Assembly: GCA_030528565.1 (NCBI GenBank)
Contig: JAUMYP010000014.1
Location: 1-50,058 of the forward strand
DNA from: Pseudomonadota bacterium
Lineage (GTDB): Bacteria > Pseudomonadota > Gammaproteobacteria > Xanthomonadales > Xanthomonadaceae
Reading direction: 5' to 3'
Length of the DNA: 50,058 bases
The translations under genes were made by a program, and so were the position numbers. The notes beneath the pieces are model-generated. The model did no database searches and was not told where the DNA came from. It saw nothing but the letters and a program-made list of their open reading frames with translations. Position 1 is the stretch's first letter. Every line of letters starts with the position of its first letter. Positions 42,793-50,058 of this stretch are shown here, piece after piece.

Positions 42793-44814
42793 TCAAGCCC
42801 CCAGTAGCCAGGCCAGGACGATTTGCAGCCAGCCAAGCAGGCGCTGCATGACCAGGTTGCGGGCGGCAGGGCTGGGCGCAAGGCTGCGCTGGTTGTCGCC
42901 CAGCGATACATCCAGCGGGTAATGCTGCTGCGGGTCAAGCTGCGCGGTTTTTGCAGGAACGGGTTTTAGCCAGTCAAAGTGAAATTCATCCTGTGCGCCG
43001 GAAAAGCGCACGGTTTCGGTGCTGCCATCGGCAAAGCGCACTATCAGCGTTTGCGGCACATCCGCGCCCCGGCGCTGCACGGTGATGGTGGTGCGATAGT
43101 GTTGCCCGTCAGTTTTTTCGCTTTGAAAAGCGCTGATGCCATCGTCAATCACGGCCGCCTGGTAAACATGTTGCGCAAAGCTGCGCTCGATGATTTCGCG
43201 CTGGCCGGTGCCGTCAATCAGTGCCTGGCGCAAGTCGGCGATGGACGGGTGGCGAAACTTCCAGCGTTGGTAATACAGCTGCAGGGCGCGTTCCATCGCC
43301 GCGCTGCCTACCTGGCGTTCGATGCTGTCAAACAGCGTGGCCGAGCGCGAATACACCGTGCCGTAGCTGGCACTGGACTGCCATTGCCAGCTATTGCTGC
43401 CCAGCCGGTCCTGTTTTTCATGCAGGCCCGCAGCCAGCCTCTCCAGCGCAAAACCATCCATCTTCGGTCTGAAGCCAAAGCGTGCCAGCCATCCGGGCGC
43501 CAGCGGCACCTGCTGGCCGCGCTGGCGCAGGATGCGTCTGTTCCAGTATTGGTTGAGTCCTTCGTCCAGCAGCGGCTCTTCAAATTCGTTGGAGGCGAGG
43601 ATGCCCTGAAAATAGCTATGCCCCAGCTCGTGCAGGGTGACAAGCTCCAGCAGGTGCTGCTCATGGCCGCCGGGCTTGAAGTCTGGAAAACTCATCGCGG
43701 TAAAAAACGTGGGGTATTCCATGCCACCGGCTTCATCGGCGTTGAAGGGCGGAATCACCGCGGTCAGGGTGCGATACGGGTAGGGGGTCAGGCTGCGGGC
43801 GAAATCATCCAGAGCATCGAGTGTGGCCTGCATCACCACGGTGGCCTGCTGGGCGTATTCGGGCGGGTACAGCACCTGCAATTTGACGGTATCGCCTGTC
43901 GGGCTGCGCCACTGTGCTTCAAGCGGTTTGGCCGTGCGCCTGTCTGCCGTCCAGGCAAAATCATGCACATCGCCCTGCACATAGCGATATACGGCGCGGC
44001 CATTGGCGCTGCGCTTTTCCACAAGCTCGCCGGTCGCGCCCACGGTGTAGTCGGCGGGCACGTCGATGTGGACATCGTAATGGCCGAAATCGGCATAGAA
44101 CTCGCTATGCAGATGAAACTCGTGGGCATTCCAGCGCGGTGCAGTCGCGCCCCGTTCGCCGGGCAGCTCCAGCACCGCAACCTTGGGGAACCACTGCGCC
44201 ACCAGATGAAAGCTGCCGAAATAGCCGGTGCGGGCGATGACGCGCGGCAACTGGCTTGAAAAATCCATATCCAGCGTGGTGCTGGCGCCTGCCACTACAG
44301 GGGTGGGCAACTCCAGGCGGATGACGGTTTTGTCGCTGGCAGGCCCGCCATCGGGCTGCACGAATCGCCAGCGGGCTGGCAGGCCGCCCTGACTGACACG
44401 CTGCAACTGGATATAGCCCTGGCCGCTGCCGGGAACCCCACTGCGGAAGTCAAAGCCCGCCTGCGCGCGTTCGGCCAGGAACGTGCTGCCCTCGGAAAAG
44501 GCATTCAGATACAGATGCAGATACAGCGCGCAAACCGGCTGGCTGCTGCGGTTATGCCAAGTCAGGGTTTGCTGGCCGTCAATGCGGTGCTTTTCCGTAT
44601 CGAGCCGGGCATGGATGCGGTAATTGGCCACATGCTGCGAGCGTGTGCTCTCGTTGCCGCTGCGCGGCCCGCCCCAGGCGGTCGGGGCGCTGGGCGTGTG
44701 AACTGCGGCGGCATCGGCAGAAGCCAGCGGGATTTCGGCGCAGGCTGCCGTGGGCTTTGCCTGCGCAATGACCGGGCAGAGCAGGGCAAGCGCCAGAGCC
44801 GCAAGGCGCGACAT
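42793..44814 (-). CDS. secreted M1-family metallopeptidase
   Basis: A 673-residue protein. A signal peptide (about 1-19, ending IAQA) leads into an N-terminal beta domain (YRIHARLDTEKHRIDGQQTL). The gluzincin catalytic domain has HELGH at 395-399 and Glu418 nineteen residues on, the HExxH-x18-E zinc site of M1 peptidases. A C-terminal hydrophobic stretch (LGWLQIVLAWLLGA) may anchor it. It likely cuts peptides in the periplasm. M1 domains fused to ABC-2 permeases are known, which makes a link to the convergent ABC operon reasonable. Its start overlaps the thioesterase stop by 1 bp (TAATG). Confidence 0.88.
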   Translation of the reverse strand: MSRLAALALALLCPVIAQAKPTAACAEIPLASADAAAVHTPSAPTAWGGPRSGNESTRSQHVANYRIHARLDTEKHRIDGQQTLTWHNRSSQPVCALYLHLYLNAFSEGSTFLAERAQAGFDFRSGVPGSGQGYIQLQRVSQGGLPARWRFVQPDGGPASDKTVIRLELPTPVVAGASTTLDMDFSSQLPRVIARTGYFGSFHLVAQWFPKVAVLELPGERGATAPRWNAHEFHLHSEFYADFGHYDVHIDVPADYTVGATGELVEKRSANGRAVYRYVQGDVHDFAWTADRRTAKPLEAQWRSPTGDTVKLQVLYPPEYAQQATVVMQATLDALDDFARSLTPYPYRTLTAVIPPFNADEAGGMEYPTFFTAMSFPDFKPGGHEQHLLELVTLHELGHSYFQGILASNEFEEPLLDEGLNQYWNRRILRQRGQQVPLAPGWLARFGFRPKMDGFALERLAAGLHEKQDRLGSNSWQWQSSASYGTVYSRSATLFDSIERQVGSAAMERALQLYYQRWKFRHPSIADLRQALIDGTGQREIIERSFAQHVYQAAVIDDGISAFQSEKTDGQHYRTTITVQRRGADVPQTLIVRFADGSTETVRFSGAQDEFHFDWLKPVPAKTAQLDPQQHYPLDVSLGDNQRSLAPSPAARNLVMQRLLGWLQIVLAWLLGA

Positions 44815-45229
44815 TATGCGTCTGCAACGGCGATGTTTTCTGCGGCCTTGCGCACCGCATCGGGCAGGCTGGCAGGCCGCCCGCTTTCGCGGTCAACCCA
44901 GACCACCACCACTTCGCCATCACAATGCAGCACGCCGGTTTGGCTGTCCTGGATGCGATGGCCGACGCTCAGGCTACTGCTGCCGATGCGGCGGGTGAAC
45001 AGCTCAATGACTACGGTGGCCGGATAGGTGATGGGCAGGCGGTAATTGAGCGTGGCCTGCGCCAGTACCGGCACATGGCCATCATCAAACCAGTCGCTGT
45101 GCTGCGCGCTCAGCCACTGGATGCGGGCTTCTTCCAGATAGCGCAGGTACACCGCGTTATTGACGTGGTTCATGGCATCCATATCGCCCCAGCGCGGGGT
45201 GAGTTCCATGCGGAAAGGCGTTGGTTTTT

Positions 45230-45233
<4 letters not shown>
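44814..45233 (-). CDS. acyl-CoA thioesterase, hotdog fold
   Basis: A 139-residue cytosolic protein of the 4HBT/YbgC-type hotdog family, which hydrolyses acyl-CoA thioesters. The opening block [20 protein letters not shown] carries the catalytic Asp and the conserved HVNN pattern. ATG 45233 overlaps the uvrA stop by 4 bp, and its own stop overlaps the M1 peptidase start by 1 bp. Substrate chain length cannot be inferred. Confidence 0.9.
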
Positions 45234-48112
<2,879 letters not shown>

Positions 48113-48272
48113 GAAGCTGTCCGGTCAATGAAAAGAACCTGATAGCCTAGAGCCGAGGCCGAACAAGAGCAAATGGATAGAGATGCCCAATCTGCGTTCA
48201 CCCGTTCAAGCCGTTTGCCGGGCGCTCCGGCGCCTGCTGCAAGCACTGGCCGTTTTGCAGTTGTGGCTTCTG

Positions 48273-48305
48273 AGAGCCTGCTCAAGCTCTTTTCTTGGCA
48301 TCCGC
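48273..48305 (+). repeat. divergent tandem copy of the element's left end
   Basis: This stretch repeats the left terminal sequence at 48308-48340 with a 35-bp period and a few differences (CTGCTCAAGCTCTTTT in place of CTGTTCAAGGTCTCTT), including the shared TTGGCATCCG. It may be the remnant of an earlier insertion at the same site or a local duplication. Confidence 0.65.
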
Positions 48306-48307
48306 TA

Positions 48308-48576
48308 AGAGCCTGTTCAAGGTCTCTTCTTGGCATCCGTTGCTTCGCAAAGGCGGCAGATGCAAGGCGCAAAGCGCAGGCGGGCTGGTGGCCCGGCGAG
48401 CATTTGCAACAGCGCAGATGCCGCCTTTGCGGTGCAACCCATTGGGCAAGGCACCCCATGCACAGGGGCTTTGTTGCACACCTTGCCAAGACAGCCAGTC
48501 TTGGCGGCGGCGTGCGTCTTGCCCCTGCACATGGGGTGCACTTGCGGGTACCGAGAAGAGACCTTGAACAGGCTCT
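48308..48576. mobile_element. 269-bp non-coding element with terminal inverted repeats (MITE-like)
   Basis: The left end AGAGCCTGTTCAAGGTCTCT (48308-48327, continuing to 48339) is repeated inverted at 48545-48576 with about three mismatches in 32 bases. Inside are nested hairpins: CGCAAAGGCGGCA (48346-48358) pairs exactly with 48419-48431; 48451-48469 pairs with 48521-48539 at 17 of 19 positions; GCCAAGAC (48485-48492) pairs with GTCTTGGC (48498-48505). No transposase is encoded; frames crossing it are by-products of its composition. No clear target-site duplication is seen. It fills most of the 515-bp gap between uvrA and the lipoprotein gene; the rest of the gap shows no gene. Confidence 0.75.
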
Positions 48577-48628
48577 AAAGTGCGCGGGGCTAGAATCATA
48601 GGTTCTTGCCGAAACTTGAGAGATGTGG

Positions 48629-49006
48629 ATGAACAATCTGAAACTGATGGCGCCGCTGCTTGCAGCCCTGTTGGCAAGCGCCTGTGTCAGCCTGGACGGG
48701 GTCAGCTTTCCGGGGGGTGACACCTATCAACTGGATGGCGATTACCGCGCCTTTCATTGCGACAACGGTTACCGGGTGAGCGTCAAGTACAAAAGCCCGG
48801 AGCAAATCAGCATCAACTTCAGCACGGGCAAGGATATTTTTGTCGTCATCGCCAACAGCGCGCCCGCTGCCTCGGGCAGCCAGTACGTGAATGATTTGGG
48901 CAATCTGCGCTGGCACGAGCAAGGCAACGCTGCTCATTTCACTTATCCGGCCAACGACTGGCGCAGCAGTGGCCGTTTGCTGGAAACCACCTGCCGCATC
49001 AAATAA
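48629..49006 (+). CDS. MliC-like lipoprotein (putative lysozyme inhibitor)
   Basis: A 125-residue lipoprotein: signal peptide with lipobox LASAC, modified Cys19. The mature part has the small beta-barrel pattern of the MliC/PliC lysozyme-inhibitor family: FHCDNGYRVSVKY, then ASGSQYV...LRWHEQGNAAHFTY, then a second Cys near the end that could pair with the first. These proteins block host c-type lysozyme at the envelope. ATG 48629 is chosen because an upstream ATG at 48623 is too close to the GAGAG box. The family match is by motif only and moderately sure. Confidence 0.7.
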   Translation: MNNLKLMAPLLAALLASACVSLDGVSFPGGDTYQLDGDYRAFHCDNGYRVSVKYKSPEQISINFSTGKDIFVVIANSAPAASGSQYVNDLGNLRWHEQGNAAHFTYPANDWRSSGRLLETTCRIK

Positions 49007-49093
49007 ATCGGGCTGGAGCAGATGCCGCAGCGCGCACCAGTCACGCTGTGGCAGGTATCTGAAGCCTGCGCGCAACCTGCTGGCAGGCTGCGT

Positions 49094-49855
49094 TCAGCAA
49101 GCCGCGATGAAGGCTTGCAGCGCCGCCCACACCATGTCCGGTTGTTCGGCGACGGCTTCGTGGGCGGCAAACGGCACTTGCATCAGATGCGCCCCGGGCA
49201 GCGCGGTCTTGAGCGCCGCCCAGTCGGGCAGTGAAAGCAAAAAATCATCCTCGCCGCGCAGGCTGAGCAGCGGCGCGCGAATCCGGGCAATCAGTGCATC
49301 CGGATAGCCGCTGGCGCTTTCATCCAGCCACATGCGTTTGAGTTCGGCCAAGAGGCGCGGCAAATCGGGCGCGGGATTCTTGGCCAGATAGGCGGCCACT
49401 TGCGTGGGCATATGTTCGCGCGCGAAGGCCTCGTCCAGCGCCTCGTACAGCGGGCGGATGGCGGCCAGTTGGCGGCTGTGCCAGTGCGCGCCGATGGTGA
49501 CCAGGCGCTCGACCCTGTCCGGGTGGCGCGCGGCCAGCCGGTAGGCGGCGATGCCGCCATCGCTGAAGCCCATCACGGTGCAGCGCGCCACGCCCAGTGT
49601 TTGCAGCACATGGCGCGCATCCTCGGCCAGCTGCGCATAGCTCAGCGGCGCATCGCCCAGGGTGGAGCAGCCATGTCCGCGGCTGTCGAGGGCGATGACG
49701 CGAAACGCCTGCTGCAAGCGCGGCAGCAGTGGCGCAAAATCCTCCATTGACCCAAGCCCGCCGTGCAGCAATACCAGCGTGGGTTTATGGGGTGAGCCAC
49801 TGGTTCGCACATGCAAATCAGCGCCCAGATGCAGGATGCTGTGGCTGGTGTCCAT
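49094..49855 (-). CDS. alpha/beta hydrolase
   Basis: A 253-residue cytosolic serine hydrolase. The oxyanion HGG (31-33), nucleophile elbow GFSDGG with Ser98, an acidic residue in LRGEDDFLL and the catalytic His in PFAAHEAV are in the standard order. Substrate is unknown; the family includes esterases and lactonases. It converges on the lipoprotein gene. Confidence 0.88.
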   Translation of the reverse strand: MDTSHSILHLGADLHVRTSGSPHKPTLVLLHGGLGSMEDFAPLLPRLQQAFRVIALDSRGHGCSTLGDAPLSYAQLAEDARHVLQTLGVARCTVMGFSDGGIAAYRLAARHPDRVERLVTIGAHWHSRQLAAIRPLYEALDEAFAREHMPTQVAAYLAKNPAPDLPRLLAELKRMWLDESASGYPDALIARIRAPLLSLRGEDDFLLSLPDWAALKTALPGAHLMQVPFAAHEAVAEQPDMVWAALQAFIAAC

Positions 49856-50005
49856 CGGTTGGCTCCTGTGACATGGTCAAGGTCGGTTTGTCGCTTGCCA
49901 GCTTGGATTGATGAGTCCATTAAGAATTGGGCAAAGCGATAGCGACTTCAGATCATCGTGCCAAGCAGATTGCCGTTGATGGTACGTCATGAAGTTGTTA
50001 CGGGT

Positions 50006-50058
50006 ATCAAATCCCCAGTGCACGAATCTCGCTGATGGGGCGGGCGCGTTCCCAGGCG
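50006..50058 (-). CDS. 3' end of a leftward gene (partial)
   Basis: On the minus strand a frame enters from the window edge and ends at TGA 50008-50006, giving the C-terminal peptide AWERARPISEIRALGI. Composition is coding-like but 17 codons are too few to name a product. The 150 bp between this stop and the hydrolase start (49856-50005) shows no gene and may hold the hydrolase promoter. Confidence 0.45.

Noticed and set aside
48113-48172. Possible LexA box before uvrA
   Set aside because: No CTGT-N8-ACAG palindrome of the E. coli type is visible in the upstream 60 bases, so SOS control is not claimed.
48173-48601. 142-residue open frame over the repeat element
   Set aside because: It runs through the inverted repeat element and its peptide simply translates the hairpin arms; no ribosome site or family.

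Overview
This window of about 50 kb is GC-rich, densely coding chromosomal DNA from a gammaproteobacterium. Xanthomonadales/Lysobacterales is the best guess. The support is inference from gene content: a pilRS-sucCD neighbourhood, an NAD-type isocitrate dehydrogenase, Kdo kinase (kdkA), the AcnD/PrpF form of the methylcitrate pathway, TonB-dependent receptors, and a pst-phoU-phoBR-ppk-ppx block. No rRNA or species marker is present. Most of the window is housekeeping sequence. I see no prophage, integrase, transposase gene or CRISPR array.

Left part (1-11.3 kb): a metallo-beta-lactamase-fold hydrolase and Kdo kinase face a family 9 glycosyltransferase (LPS core). Then come a DUF6165 gene, SRP RNA and tRNA-Ser(CGA) in tandem, and a PP2C phosphatase. 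acnD (Fe/S 2-methylcitrate dehydratase) and prpF (methylaconitate isomerase) follow, separated by an oppositely oriented TonB-dependent receptor. prpB and prpC are not in view.

Middle (11.5-25.8 kb): a leftward phosphate block runs outer-membrane phosphate porin, pstS, pstC, pstA, pstB, phoU, phoB, phoR, ppk, ppx, xseB, ispA. It has two clear Pho boxes, one for the porin and one for pstS, and a strong terminator between these two transcription units. It joins phosphate entry, sensing and polyphosphate storage. The porin is preceded by the BepA-like protease gene.

25.9-37.7 kb: glutaredoxin, NAD-isocitrate dehydrogenase, the PilS/PilR pilus two-component system, sucC-sucD, NAD synthetase, a small secreted protein of unknown function, and clpB with a near-consensus sigma-32 promoter.

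37.9-49.9 kb: this is the most unusual region. A TonB-dependent receptor has been cut in frame to 97 codons, keeping its signal peptide, TonB box and last beta strand. It is followed by an ABC ATPase and two DUF3526-type ABC-2 permeases in an overlapping operon. A convergent overlapping operon carries uvrA, a hotdog thioesterase, an M1-type metallopeptidase and a polytopic membrane protein. Upstream of uvrA lies a 269-bp non-coding element with about 32-bp terminal inverted repeats and nested internal hairpins. Solo or partial copies of its ends lie next to the 3' ends of genes at several other places in the window. This repeat family and the receptor-deleted ABC/M1 locus are the best candidates for something little described.
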